Below are positions 45,628 to 54,595 of a stretch of 64,000 nucleotides of DNA, piece by piece (the first letter of the stretch is position 1; each line of letters starts with the position of its first letter). The notes below the pieces were generated by a model. It worked only from the letters and a program-made list of their open reading frames with translations. It did not search any database and was not told where the DNA came from. The DNA lies in NCBI GenBank assembly GCA_902596515.1, contig CACJUF010000001.1:62001-126000 (forward strand), given 5' to 3'. The stretch comes from an uncultured Pelagibacteraceae bacterium. Lineage in GTDB: Bacteria; Pseudomonadota; Alphaproteobacteria; Pelagibacterales; Pelagibacteraceae. A program made the translations under genes and the position numbers.

Positions 45628-47351
45628 TGCTATTTCAGAAAAACCAAAAAAAGATTAGTTCTATACTAAGGACTATTTACAAACCCTCTTTGAATGAAAG
45701 AGATATTGATCATTTAAAAGATCAAATAATACAAATAATCAAAAAATTTAATCAAAATAATTCAAAAAAAAAACTTACTATTTCAGAAAAAACTTCATTA
45801 GTGATATGTTATGGAGATAACATTAATTCAAATCAAAAAAACTCTATTCAAGTTTTTCAAAATTTTTTTAAGAAAAATTTAAAAAAATACTTTAACGCTA
45901 TTCATTTTTTACCTTTCTATCCTTCCAGTAGTGATAGTGGTTTTGCTGTAAAAGATCATTATAAGATTGAAAAAAGAATAGGTAGTTGGTCCGATATAAA
46001 AAAGATTTCAAAATCTAGTCATGTGATGGCCGATATTGTGATTAATCACTCATCAGCTAGAGGTTTGTGGTTCAAAAATTTTCTTAAAAAAAAAAGACCT
46101 GGCAAAGATTATTTTTTAACTGTTAATTCTAAGTTCAACACATCTAAAGTGGTAAGACCAAGAGATCACAAATTATTAAAAAAAATAGACATCTTTGGAA
46201 AATCGGATTTTTTATGGCGTACTTTTAGTGCTGATCAAATAGACTTAGATTTTAAGAACCCATCAGTGCTTCTTAGATTTATTAAAATCATGGTTCACCT
46301 CGTTAGCAATGGAGTCACAATTTTCAGATTAGACGCTATCGCTTATCTTTGGAAAAAAAATGGTACCAACTGTATAAATTTAAAACAAACTCATGAAATA
46401 GTAAAACTGTTGAGACTTATAAGTAATCTCTTAAACGTTGAAACTATAATCATTACAGAAACTAATTTGCCAGAAAAAGAAAATTTAAGTTATTTTGGTA
46501 AAAATGATGAAGCTAACTGGATTTATAATTTTTCTCTTCCGCCCTTATTAATCCATGCTTTTTTATTTGAAAATAGTTCTTATCTCAATAAATGGAGTAA
46601 AAAACTTCCCAATGCTAAATTCCAGAATAGTTATTTAAATTTCATTGCATCACATGATGGTATTGGCATGAGACCTACTGAAGGAATATTAAACGAAAGA
46701 TCATTAAGTAATTTTCTTAAAAGACTAAAAAAAAATGGATCAAAATTTTCGTATAGAAAAATTCAAAATAAATCTAAAAAAGTTTATGAAGCTAATATCA
46801 CTGTTTTTGATGCATTAAAAAAATCAGATGCTGATCCTAATGGGAAATTTTTTTTAGAACGATATATTGCAGCTCATGCAATAATGATTTCTTTTGAGGG
46901 GGTTCCAGCTATTTATTTCAACTCTTTATTTGGCAAATCTAATGATGAAGCAAAATATGTAATTACAGGGAATAATAGAGACATTAATAGATATAAATGG
47001 AGTTATGAAAATATTACAAAAAAATTAAACAATAAAAACTCTAAACAAAGTATTTTTTATCAAAATCTTGGAAAATTATTAGAAATAAAGAGAAAACAAA
47101 AAGCATTTCATCCTAATGCTAAAAGATTAAATATCAATCTAGGGTCTAAAATTTTTTGTTATGAAAGAATTAGTTTAGATAAAAAACAAACTATAATCTG
47201 TATCACAAATCTTTCTACTAAATTACAATATATTAAAATTAATAAAAATTTGATTAAATATAGAGATTTACTTGGTAGAAAAACATTTTTTACACTTGAT
47301 AAAAAAATTAAACTAGATCCTTGTCAAACAATCTGGTTGTCTAATAGATAA
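45627..47351 (+). CDS. GH13 subfamily 18-like glucosylglycerate phosphorylase or hydrolase (sucrose-phosphorylase family)
   Basis: 574 residues. The alpha-amylase-type barrel shows FHFLPFYPSSSDSGFAV-like sequence with MADIVINHSSARGLWFKNFL. The nucleophile is Asp236 in TIFRLDAIAYLW, the acid/base Glu278 in IIITETNLPE, and the third acid Asp344 in IASHDGIGMRP. The sucrose-phosphorylase branch includes YcjM-type glucosylglycerate phosphorylases. Genomic coupling with gpgS and its phosphatase makes glucosylglycerate the likely substrate; sucrose phosphorylase is the alternative. It would allow the solute to be recycled as a glucose or glucose-1-phosphate source. Confidence 0.82.
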   Translation: MLFQKNQKKISSILRTIYKPSLNERDIDHLKDQIIQIIKKFNQNNSKKKLTISEKTSLVICYGDNINSNQKNSIQVFQNFFKKNLKKYFNAIHFLPFYPSSSDSGFAVKDHYKIEKRIGSWSDIKKISKSSHVMADIVINHSSARGLWFKNFLKKKRPGKDYFLTVNSKFNTSKVVRPRDHKLLKKIDIFGKSDFLWRTFSADQIDLDFKNPSVLLRFIKIMVHLVSNGVTIFRLDAIAYLWKKNGTNCINLKQTHEIVKLLRLISNLLNVETIIITETNLPEKENLSYFGKNDEANWIYNFSLPPLLIHAFLFENSSYLNKWSKKLPNAKFQNSYLNFIASHDGIGMRPTEGILNERSLSNFLKRLKKNGSKFSYRKIQNKSKKVYEANITVFDALKKSDADPNGKFFLERYIAAHAIMISFEGVPAIYFNSLFGKSNDEAKYVITGNNRDINRYKWSYENITKKLNNKNSKQSIFYQNLGKLLEIKRKQKAFHPNAKRLNINLGSKIFCYERISLDKKQTIICITNLSTKLQYIKINKNLIKYRDLLGRKTFFTLDKKIKLDPCQTIWLSNR

Positions 47352-47352
47352 A

Positions 47353-48078
47353 TTATTTTTCCCAATCAAATCTTGGGAAAGAATTAAAAATTTTAAAAAT
47401 ACCATCTGACCATTGATTGCATACTTTTGAATATTCATCATCAGTTATATTTAAGCATTTTTGGGAAAGAATTTTATATCCATCTTTTTTATAAACTACA
47501 AAATCAATTGGTGGCCCAACAGTTAAGTCACTTTTTAAAGTTGAATCAATTGAAATTAAGGCACATCTAGAAGCATCTCCAATTGAAACATCAGGTTTAA
47601 TTACTCTATCTAAAATTGGCTTGCCATATTTAACCTCACCAATTACTAAATATGGTTTGCTATCTGCTGGTTTGATATAATTACCCTGTGGATAAACTAA
47701 ATAAAGTTCCATAGGTTGATCTTTAATTTGTCCACCGACTATAAAAGTTGATCCTAATAAAACTGTATCAGTGTTAATTCCTTTTGGCATTGAATGTTCA
47801 ACATTTAAGGACCCAACATAGGAAGCAATTTGATCAAAATCTTTACAAGTATTTAAATTTATAATTCCTGACGTATCTTTTAAATCTTTTTCAATAGACT
47901 TATATACAGCTTGTGAGGTACCTAAATTTCCTGAAGTAACGATAATTATTGTTCTATCACCAACATCATAAGTAAACATTTTAGAGTAAATGTTTACGTT
48001 ATCTAAGCCAGCGTTCGTTCTTGAATCTGAAGCAAAAACTAGACCATCGTTTGCTTTTATACCGATACAATAAGTCAT
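47353..48078 (-). CDS. Anbu-type proteasome-like peptidase (ancestral beta subunit)
   Basis: 241 residues from the ATG at 48078; the ORF track adds 25 non-homologous residues. This start gives MTYCIGIKANDGLVFASDSR, the Anbu N-terminus in which Thr2 becomes the Ntn nucleophile after methionine removal. TNAGLDNVNIYSKMFTYDVG and IIIVTSGNLGTSQAVYKSIE follow. Anbu forms helical or ring assemblies distinct from HslV and the 20S proteasome. Substrates are unknown. The divergent ATP-grasp gene is the characteristic partner. It ends 1 base from the convergent GH13 gene. Confidence 0.9.
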   Translation of the reverse strand: MTYCIGIKANDGLVFASDSRTNAGLDNVNIYSKMFTYDVGDRTIIIVTSGNLGTSQAVYKSIEKDLKDTSGIINLNTCKDFDQIASYVGSLNVEHSMPKGINTDTVLLGSTFIVGGQIKDQPMELYLVYPQGNYIKPADSKPYLVIGEVKYGKPILDRVIKPDVSIGDASRCALISIDSTLKSDLTVGPPIDFVVYKKDGYKILSQKCLNITDDEYSKVCNQWSDGIFKIFNSFPRFDWEK

Positions 48079-48083
48079 AATCT

Positions 48084-48110
48084 TTAAGCAATATTTATAA
48101 ATTTGCTTAA
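48084..48110. promoter_or_regulatory. Inverted repeat upstream of the Anbu gene
   Basis: Perfect 8-base arms TTAAGCAA (48084-48091) and TTGCTTAA (48103-48110) with an 11-base AT-only spacer, beginning 5 bases before the Anbu ATG in the 109-base divergent spacer. It could be an operator for a dimeric regulator or, if transcribed, a hairpin covering the Anbu ribosome-binding region. Confidence 0.4.
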
Positions 48111-48187
48111 TGTATAATCTATTTCTTACATAACAGGTATAACAATTATACAATTGAATAAATTAGTTTAAAATTTGAAAATACTGA

Positions 48188-49630
48188 ATGACTTCTAAAT
48201 TATGGAAAGATTATAACGCTAAAAATGCATATGATGGTTATTTTACTGCAGATAACAAACTTAGAAAGCACGCAAAAATAATATCTGGAATTTTAGAAAA
48301 GTACGGCAAAAAGAAATTGCAAGAAATTGAAAAAAATTGTCAGAGTACGATTAGCGCAAGAGGAATAAATTTTAGAGTATATGCTGCTAATAATAGAGCT
48401 GAAGAAAAAAAATGGCCTTTAGATATTATTCCAAGAATAATACCTAAATCTGCTTGGAACAAAATTTCAAAAGGCTTAAAACAAAGAGCTAAAGCTTTAA
48501 ATCTTTTTATTGATGACATCTACAATCAAAAAAAAATTTTTAAAGACAAAATAATCCCTGAAGATATCATTCTTAAATCACCATACTATATAAAACAGTG
48601 TGAAGGTTTTTCACCAAAATTTAAAGCTTGGTCAAATATATCTGGGATCGATTTGATTAGAAACAAAAATGGAGAATACCTAGTTCTTGAAGACAATTTA
48701 AGAGTACCATCAGGTGTTTCATATATGCTGGAGAACAGAATGGTTATGAGAGATGTTTTCCCAGAGTTATTTACTAGATACAAAGTTTCATCAATCCACC
48801 AATACACTAATAAATTATATAATTGTATGGTTGAATGTATTCCAAAAAAGACTGCTAATCCCCATATGGTTGTTTTAACTCCAGGAATTTATAACTCTGC
48901 TTACTTTGAACACTCATTTTTAGCAGAGCAAATGGGAATAGCTTTAGTTGAAGGTAAAGATCTTTTTGTTGAAGATGATAATGTTTATATGAAAACTGTT
49001 AAAGGGCCTCTTAAAGTTGACTGTATATACAGAAGACTTGATGACAGTTTTCTAGATCCCAAAGTATTTAATAAAGAGTCTTTAATTGGAGTACCAGGTT
49101 TATTTAAGTGCTGGTTAAAAAAAAATGTTGGTATCTTAAATGCAATAGGAACAGGTGTTGCAGATGATAAAGTTGTCTATTCATATGTTAATAAAATGAT
49201 AACTTATTATCTGGGTGAACAACCTCTATTAAATCAAGTTGAGACATATTTATGTCATGAAGAACAACAAAAAAAATATGTTTTAGAAAATCTATCCAAG
49301 TTAGTTGTAAAACCGGCAAATGCCTCAGGTGGTTATGGATTAATGATAGGACCCAAGGCGCCTAAAAAAGAAATTGAAGAGGTAAAACAAAAAATTTTAA
49401 AAAATCCACGAGAATTTATTGCTCAACCATTAGAAGTACTGTCAACAGGACCAACCATTACCGATAATAATATAGAACCAAGGCATGTTGATTTAAGACC
49501 ATTCGTTTTAACAGGAAAATCAAATTATGTAACTTCAGGTGGACTAACAAGAGTAGCTTTGAGAAAGGGTAGTACTATTGTAAATAGTTCACAAGGTGGT
49601 GGATCCAAGGACACTTTAATTGTTGGTTAA
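48188..49630 (+). CDS. Circularly permuted ATP-grasp protein (CP_ATPgrasp_2, DUF404/407 type)
   Basis: 480 residues, matching this family's length. Conserved blocks: RAKALNLFIDDIYNQKKIFK, YLVLEDNLRVPSGVSYMLEN, HMVVLTPGIYNSAYFEHSFL, LAEQMGIALVEGKDLFVEDD, CIYRRLDDSFLDP, VVKPANASGGYGLMIGPKAP and RHVDLRPFVLTGKSNYVTSG. The family is predicted to ligate amino acids or peptides using ATP and is usually found with Anbu, an alpha-E protein and a transglutaminase-like protease. Only Anbu accompanies it here. A weak -10 (TACAAT, 48149-48154) precedes it. Confidence 0.9.
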   Translation: MTSKLWKDYNAKNAYDGYFTADNKLRKHAKIISGILEKYGKKKLQEIEKNCQSTISARGINFRVYAANNRAEEKKWPLDIIPRIIPKSAWNKISKGLKQRAKALNLFIDDIYNQKKIFKDKIIPEDIILKSPYYIKQCEGFSPKFKAWSNISGIDLIRNKNGEYLVLEDNLRVPSGVSYMLENRMVMRDVFPELFTRYKVSSIHQYTNKLYNCMVECIPKKTANPHMVVLTPGIYNSAYFEHSFLAEQMGIALVEGKDLFVEDDNVYMKTVKGPLKVDCIYRRLDDSFLDPKVFNKESLIGVPGLFKCWLKKNVGILNAIGTGVADDKVVYSYVNKMITYYLGEQPLLNQVETYLCHEEQQKKYVLENLSKLVVKPANASGGYGLMIGPKAPKKEIEEVKQKILKNPREFIAQPLEVLSTGPTITDNNIEPRHVDLRPFVLTGKSNYVTSGGLTRVALRKGSTIVNSSQGGGSKDTLIVG

Positions 49631-49635
49631 AATAT

Positions 49636-50037
49636 TTATTCAACAAGAGCTTTTTCTAAATATTTTATATTCAGTTTACAATCTTTGTACCCATGCTTGA
49701 TTACATTTAGATATCTTTCTGTAGGAAACCTAAATGGCGTTTTTTTTGTCATGGTATAAGTCATTACTTTTTTACCCTCATACAAAAAATAATATTTTTT
49801 ATATAAAATTGGATAATCCTCGTAGACATCGAGTTTTTTTTCATCACTCTTGGAAATTTCAAATAAGCCACCCGGTACTATGGAATTTTTTTTTGGTTCA
49901 ATATCAGCAGCTCTATACTTGCTTCTAAAAGTTAATCTAAAATCCTTAAGATTAATTTTTTTAATAAAAGTACTATCTTTACATCTTCTCTTCATTTGAA
50001 AATGATGAAGATTACTTCCGTAAGCAAAATAAAGCAT
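49636..50037 (-). CDS. Gamma-glutamylcyclotransferase-like (AIG2/GGCT fold) protein
   Basis: 133 residues. The fold signature YFAYGSNLHHFQMKRR opens the protein. The region GGLFEISKSDEKKLDVYEDY contains the acidic residue used for cyclotransfer in the family, followed by MTYTMTKKTPFRFPTERYLN. The family releases 5-oxoproline from gamma-glutamyl peptides. It is convergent with the ATP-grasp gene (5-base gap). GGCT-fold proteins recur near ATP-grasp peptide ligases, so a role in trimming the ligase product is possible but inferred. Confidence 0.8.
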   Translation of the reverse strand: MLYFAYGSNLHHFQMKRRCKDSTFIKKINLKDFRLTFRSKYRAADIEPKKNSIVPGGLFEISKSDEKKLDVYEDYPILYKKYYFLYEGKKVMTYTMTKKTPFRFPTERYLNVIKHGYKDCKLNIKYLEKALVE

Positions 50038-50787
50038 TTATCTATCGACAACTTCTATTTTTTTATCACTAACAAATTTTAATATTTGAGAATTACATTG
50101 ATCGATTTTAGATTGATTCTCTGAACGAAGCACTATTGAAACTCCAAGTTTGCCCGCATGGAAAAATGGATAGCTTCCTATCTCAACATCTTGATTTTCC
50201 TCTTGTACTTTTGTCAAAGAATTTGCAATTTCACTTTCTACTGTTTTTAAACTTATAGTATAACTTAAAATAGGGTCACCGCCCACAATCTTGTTTTTTA
50301 ACCCACCCAACATTGATTTCATAATTGATGGCACCCCCGGTAAACAAAAAACATTTTCTACACTAAAACCAGGAGCTCCGCTTGTTGGATTAAGAATTAA
50401 ATCTGCATTTGCTGGCATCCAAATCATTTTTTGTCTTCCTTCATTAAACTCACCTGGCTGGTAATAAGCTTCTAATATTTTATATCCTTCTTTATGGAGT
50501 TCGTATTTAAGACCAAAAGCTTTTGCTACTGATTGAGCGGTTATGTCATCATGTGTTGGGCCAATACCACCAGTTGTGAAAACATAATTATTAGATTTCC
50601 TCAAAAGGTTTAGTGTCTCTACAATTATATCTTCCTGATCAGGAATTATTCTTACTTCATTTACTTTTACACCAATAGAATTTAACCATGTTGCTAATGT
50701 GCTAGTGTTAGTATCTTGAGTTCGACCAGAAAGAATTTCGTTACCGATGATTAATATCGCAGCATTTACTTTTGTGTTTTTACTCAT
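50038..50787 (-). CDS. CinA N-terminal/MoaB-like molybdopterin-binding domain protein
   Basis: 249 residues. The MoCF domain reads AAILIIGNEILSGRTQDTNT, then VFTTGGIGPTHDDITAQSVA and FCLPGVPSIMKSMLGGL. The C-terminal part matches the CinA linker but the nicotinamide-nucleotide deamidase domain of full CinA is absent. Stand-alone members may act on pyrophosphate-containing cofactors such as ADP-ribose or FAD; the reaction here is not certain. It begins 20 bases from the divergent sfsA start. Confidence 0.85.
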   Translation of the reverse strand: MSKNTKVNAAILIIGNEILSGRTQDTNTSTLATWLNSIGVKVNEVRIIPDQEDIIVETLNLLRKSNNYVFTTGGIGPTHDDITAQSVAKAFGLKYELHKEGYKILEAYYQPGEFNEGRQKMIWMPANADLILNPTSGAPGFSVENVFCLPGVPSIMKSMLGGLKNKIVGGDPILSYTISLKTVESEIANSLTKVQEENQDVEIGSYPFFHAGKLGVSIVLRSENQSKIDQCNSQILKFVSDKKIEVVDR

Positions 50788-50801
50788 TTTATATGTATAA
50801 T
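50772..50801 (+). promoter_or_regulatory. Predicted promoter for sfsA-map-pur-bolA-grxD, giving a leaderless transcript
   Basis: TTGTGT (-35, 50772-50777), an 18-base spacer and a perfect TATAAT (-10, 50796-50801). The ATG of sfsA follows 6 bases after the -10, so transcription would start at or next to the start codon. The -35 lies inside the coding start of the divergent CinA-domain gene. Confidence 0.45.
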
Positions 50802-50807
50802 TCGAAT

Positions 50808-51506
50808 ATGGAATTTACCAAGTCTTTATTAAAAGGCAAATTAATCAAACGATATAAGCGTTTTTTTATTGATGTAAATCTAAATAAAGAAGTTGTCACT
50901 GCGCATTGTCCAAATACTGGATCTATGAAAGGTTTGCTAGATGAAGGTAATGAAGTGCATTTATTCAAGCATGATGATCCAAAAAGAAAGTTAAAATATG
51001 GTCTAGAAATTATTAAGGCCAAAAAAAACTTTGTCGGAATAAATACTCATAGAGCAAATAAAATTGTGCACCACGGATTAAATAATAACCTCATCAAGGA
51101 ATTCAAAAATAACGATAAGATTAATTCAGAAGTTTTTTTTAATAAAGAGACTAGATTTGATTTTTTAATTGAAAAAAAAGGTCAAAAAAGTTTTCTAGAA
51201 GTGAAGAATGTTACCCTTTTTAGAGATGAAAAAACAGCTGAGTTTCCAGATGCTATCACCACTAGGGGATCAAAACATTTACTTACTCTTATTGATGCCA
51301 TAAAGAAAGGCTATAAATCTTACTTAATATTTTTAGTACAAATACAAAATATGGAGTACTTTAAAATAGCAAAGGATATTGATAGTAAGTATTATGAAAA
51401 TTATTTAAAAGCTAAAAAAGCTGGGGTAAATTTTTTGGCTTATAGATGTAACATTAGTTCTAAAAAAATTTATATAGATAAAAAAATAAAAATTATTGAT
51501 GAGTAA
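50808..51506 (+). CDS. sfsA: Sugar fermentation stimulation protein homologue SfsA
   Basis: 232 residues from the ATG at 50808; the ORF track start at 50772 adds 12 residues without similarity and would overlap the divergent gene. The start MEFTKSLLKGKLIKRYKRFF matches the family N-terminus. VTAHCPNTGSMKGLLDEGNE, the nuclease-like FDFLIEKKGQKSFLEVKNVT, and FPDAITTRGSKHLLTLIDAI are diagnostic. The fold resembles PD-(D/E)XK nucleases and an OB domain; its cellular role is still unclear. It is first in a nine-gene run and overlaps map by 8 bases. Confidence 0.92.
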   Translation: MEFTKSLLKGKLIKRYKRFFIDVNLNKEVVTAHCPNTGSMKGLLDEGNEVHLFKHDDPKRKLKYGLEIIKAKKNFVGINTHRANKIVHHGLNNNLIKEFKNNDKINSEVFFNKETRFDFLIEKKGQKSFLEVKNVTLFRDEKTAEFPDAITTRGSKHLLTLIDAIKKGYKSYLIFLVQIQNMEYFKIAKDIDSKYYENYLKAKKAGVNFLAYRCNISSKKIYIDKKIKIIDE

Positions 51507-52272
51507 TTACACTGAAAAATTTGAAAAAATGAGAATTGCTGGAAAGCTTGCTTCACAAACTTTAGACATGTTAACAGAAAATATTAAAGAAGGTGTTTCG
51601 ACAGCTTACATAGATAAGCTTGGCTATGAGTTCATAAGAGATAATGGTGGCCACTCTGCCCCACTTTACTATCGTGGTTTTACTAAATCTTTATGTACAT
51701 CTCTTAATCACGTTGTGTGTCATGGTGTGCCTTCAGAGGATAGAGTTTTAGTTGAAGGAGATGCCCTTAATGTAGATGTAACTGCTATCATTAATGAACA
51801 TTATGGAGATACAAGTAGAATGTTTTGTATTGGAAAAACCTCGGTAAAATTAAATAATCTAATTGATGCAACTTATCAGTCTATGATGAAAGCAATTAAA
51901 ATCTTAAAACCTGGTATTAAGCTTGGAGATATAGGACATGAAATACAATCTTATATTGAAGAGAAAGGATTTTCTGTAGTTAAGGATTTTTGTGGTCATG
52001 GGATAGGGACATCATTTCATGAACCACCAAACATTTTACATTACGGAACAAAGAATACAGGCATGGAATTAAAACCTGGGATGACATTTACAATAGAACC
52101 AATGATTAATGCTGGTAAATTTAATGTAAAAATGCTTAATGATGGGTGGACTGCGGTGACAAAAGACAAATCTTTATCTGCACAATTTGAGCATACTGTT
52201 GGAATTACTGAAAATGGTTATGAAATATTTACAGAATCTGCTAAAGGTTATTCAAAGCCTCCATACTTATAA
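51499..52272 (+). CDS. map: Methionine aminopeptidase, type I
   Basis: 257 residues from the ATG at 51499. The five metal ligands are recognisable: Asp in LNVDVTAIINEHYG, Asp in HYGDTSRMF, His in CGHGIGTSFHEPP, Glu in FTIEPMINAG and Glu in QFEHTVGITE. It removes initiator methionine co-translationally. The start lies inside the end of sfsA, and purB follows after 3 bases. Confidence 0.95.
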   Translation: MSNYTEKFEKMRIAGKLASQTLDMLTENIKEGVSTAYIDKLGYEFIRDNGGHSAPLYYRGFTKSLCTSLNHVVCHGVPSEDRVLVEGDALNVDVTAIINEHYGDTSRMFCIGKTSVKLNNLIDATYQSMMKAIKILKPGIKLGDIGHEIQSYIEEKGFSVVKDFCGHGIGTSFHEPPNILHYGTKNTGMELKPGMTFTIEPMINAGKFNVKMLNDGWTAVTKDKSLSAQFEHTVGITENGYEIFTESAKGYSKPPYL

Positions 52273-52275
52273 TTA

Positions 52276-53568
52276 ATGATTAAAAGATACTCTCGAAAAG
52301 AATTAACAGATATTTGGTCTGAGGAAAATAAATACAAAATATGGTTGGATGTTGAAATTGCTGCAGCTCAAGCAATGGAAAAACTTGGTCAAATTCCAAA
52401 AGGTGTCTCGTCAATAGTTAGGAAAAAAGCTAGAATAAATGTAAAAAGAATTCATCAAATTGAAAGTAAAGTTAAACATGATGTAATTGCTTTTTTAACT
52501 TCTGTAACTGAAAAAGCAGGAATTAAAGCTAGATATCTTCATCTTGGCATGACTTCATCTGATGTAGTAGATACAAGTTTTAATATTCAATTAGTTCAAT
52601 CAGGAAAAATTATCTTAAAAGACATAGATCAAATTTTAAAAGTATTAAAAAAACAAGCTAGAAAATATAAATTTACTCCTTGCATAGGTCGTAGTCATGG
52701 AATTCATGCTGAGCCAATAACATTTGGATTAAAATTAGCTTCCTTTTATGAAGAGTTTAAAAGAAATAGAGAAAGATTAGTTTACGCTATAGATCAAATA
52801 TCAACTTGTGCAATTTCTGGAGCTGTTGGAACATTTGCAAATGTAAACCCTAATGTTGAAAAACATGTTGCAAAAAAACTTGGATTAAAAGTTGAACCAA
52901 TCTCTACTCAAATTATCCCTAGAGATCGACATGCATTTTATTTTTCAGTATTGGGAATTATCGCAGGAAGTATAGAAAGAGTAGCTATAGAAATAAGACA
53001 TTTACAAAGATCAGAAGTTTATGAACTGCAAGAATATTTTTCTAAAAGCCAAAAGGGTTCATCTGCAATGCCCCATAAAAAAAATCCAATTTTAAGTGAA
53101 AATTTAACCGGACTTGCAAGAATGGTAAGAAGTTCTGTTGTTCCAGCGCTTGAAAATATTGCACTTTGGCATGAAAGAGATATTTCACATTCAAGTGTAG
53201 AGAGAAATATTGGTCCTGATGCAAATATTACTCTAGACTTTGCACTGGTAAGATTAGCAAGTGTTTTAGATAATATGATTGTTTATCCAAAAAAAATGCT
53301 AGAAAATCTTAATCTTACTAAAGGGCTAATTTTCTCACAAGAAGTGATGCTAGAACTGACAAAAACTGGTATCACAAGAGAAAAATCCTATAAGTTAGTA
53401 CAGGGATATGCAAAAAAATGTTTTGCTGAAAATTTAGATTTGTTTAATGTTATTCAGTCTGACAAGTTAATAATGAGTAAAATTTCAATTAAAAAGTTAA
53501 AGTCTATCTTTAGTTATTCTAAACACTTTAAAAATGTAAATCTAATTTTCAGGCGGGTTTTCAAATAA
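52276..53568 (+). CDS. purB: Adenylosuccinate lyase
   Basis: 430 residues, fumarase/aspartase superfamily. Signature loop [20 protein letters not shown]; earlier [19 protein letters not shown] and [18 protein letters not shown] carry catalytic histidines. It acts twice in purine synthesis, on SAICAR and on adenylosuccinate, releasing fumarate. The next gene, purC, makes one of its substrates. The stop overlaps the purC ATG by one base. Confidence 0.97.
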   Translation: MIKRYSRKELTDIWSEENKYKIWLDVEIAAAQAMEKLGQIPKGVSSIVRKKARINVKRIHQIESKVKHDVIAFLTSVTEKAGIKARYLHLGMTSSDVVDTSFNIQLVQSGKIILKDIDQILKVLKKQARKYKFTPCIGRSHGIHAEPITFGLKLASFYEEFKRNRERLVYAIDQISTCAISGAVGTFANVNPNVEKHVAKKLGLKVEPISTQIIPRDRHAFYFSVLGIIAGSIERVAIEIRHLQRSEVYELQEYFSKSQKGSSAMPHKKNPILSENLTGLARMVRSSVVPALENIALWHERDISHSSVERNIGPDANITLDFALVRLASVLDNMIVYPKKMLENLNLTKGLIFSQEVMLELTKTGITREKSYKLVQGYAKKCFAENLDLFNVIQSDKLIMSKISIKKLKSIFSYSKHFKNVNLIFRRVFK

Positions 53569-54353
53569 TGAAAAAAGGTAAAAAACTTTACGAGGGAAAA
53601 GCCAAGATAATTTATTCAACCTCTGATAAAAATTTAGTAATCCAATACTTTAAAGATGATGCTACAGCATTTAATAATGAAAAAAGAACTACTATTGAGG
53701 GTAAAGGAGTTTTAAATAATAGAATTTCTGAACATATTCTTACAAATTTATCTCAAATTGGTATTGAAAATCATTTAGTCAAACGACTAAATATGAGAGA
53801 ACAATTAATTAAATTTGTAGAAATAATTCCAATTGAATTTGTTATTCGGAATGTTGCGACAGGATCTTTGACTAAAAGACTTGGAATAGAAGACGGAACT
53901 GTACTAAAAGAACCTTTAATTGAATACTGTTTGAAAGATGACAAACTTGGCGATCCATTGATTTCTGAGGATCATATTTACGCGTTTGATTGGGCAAATA
54001 AAAAAGAAATCGAAAAGATAAAAAAAACTATTTTTAGAATTAATGATTTTATGATTGGGATGTTTAGAGGAGTGGGAATAAAATTAATTGATTTTAAATT
54101 AGAATTTGGGCGAACTAAAATTGATGGTAGAAAAGAAATAATTTTGGCTGATGAAATAAGCCCTGATACTTGTAGATTGTGGGACTCTGCAACTGACAAA
54201 AAACTTGATAAAGATAGATTTAGAAAAGATTTAGGAGATTTATTACCTGCGTATACCGAAGTTGCCAAAAGACTTGGAATTCTACATGAGCAATCAAACG
54301 TTTCTGCAGTCAATGTAACTAAACTATCCTCAATTAAAAAGAAGCGAAAATGA
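53568..54353 (+). CDS. purC: Phosphoribosylaminoimidazole-succinocarboxamide (SAICAR) synthase
   Basis: 261 residues. The N-terminus [20 protein letters not shown] is the ATP-binding start, followed by [40 protein letters not shown] and [20 protein letters not shown]. It couples CAIR and aspartate with ATP. It lies between purB and purS with overlaps at both ends. Confidence 0.97.
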   Translation: MKKGKKLYEGKAKIIYSTSDKNLVIQYFKDDATAFNNEKRTTIEGKGVLNNRISEHILTNLSQIGIENHLVKRLNMREQLIKFVEIIPIEFVIRNVATGSLTKRLGIEDGTVLKEPLIEYCLKDDKLGDPLISEDHIYAFDWANKKEIEKIKKTIFRINDFMIGMFRGVGIKLIDFKLEFGRTKIDGRKEIILADEISPDTCRLWDSATDKKLDKDRFRKDLGDLLPAYTEVAKRLGILHEQSNVSAVNVTKLSSIKKKRK

Positions 54354-54592
54354 AAGTTTCTGCCGTAATAACTCTTAAAAAGGATGTTTTAGATCCACAA
54401 GGAAAAGTAATCCATGAAACATTAGATGGTATGGGTTTTAATTCTGTTAATGAAGTTAGACAAGGAAAATATTTTGAAATTGATGTTAATGAAAATGATC
54501 CAAAAAAAGCTAAAGATCTTGTGGAAGATATGTGTAAAAAACTTTTAGCTAATCTTGTTATTGAAAACTACAAAATTATTGAGACACAATAA
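54350..54592 (+). CDS. purS: Phosphoribosylformylglycinamidine synthase subunit PurS
   Basis: 80 residues. [20 protein letters not shown] and [20 protein letters not shown] match PurS, the small bridging subunit that links PurQ and PurL in the three-part FGAM synthase. The gene overlaps purC by 4 bases (ATGA) and is followed by purQ 3 bases later. Confidence 0.96.
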   Translation: MKVSAVITLKKDVLDPQGKVIHETLDGMGFNSVNEVRQGKYFEIDVNENDPKKAKDLVEDMCKKLLANLVIENYKIIETQ

Positions 54593-54595
54593 TTA

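Noticed and set aside
48079-48153. N-terminal extension of the Anbu ORF
   Set aside because: Would destroy the Met-Thr N-terminus needed for the Ntn nucleophile and crosses the promoter spacer.
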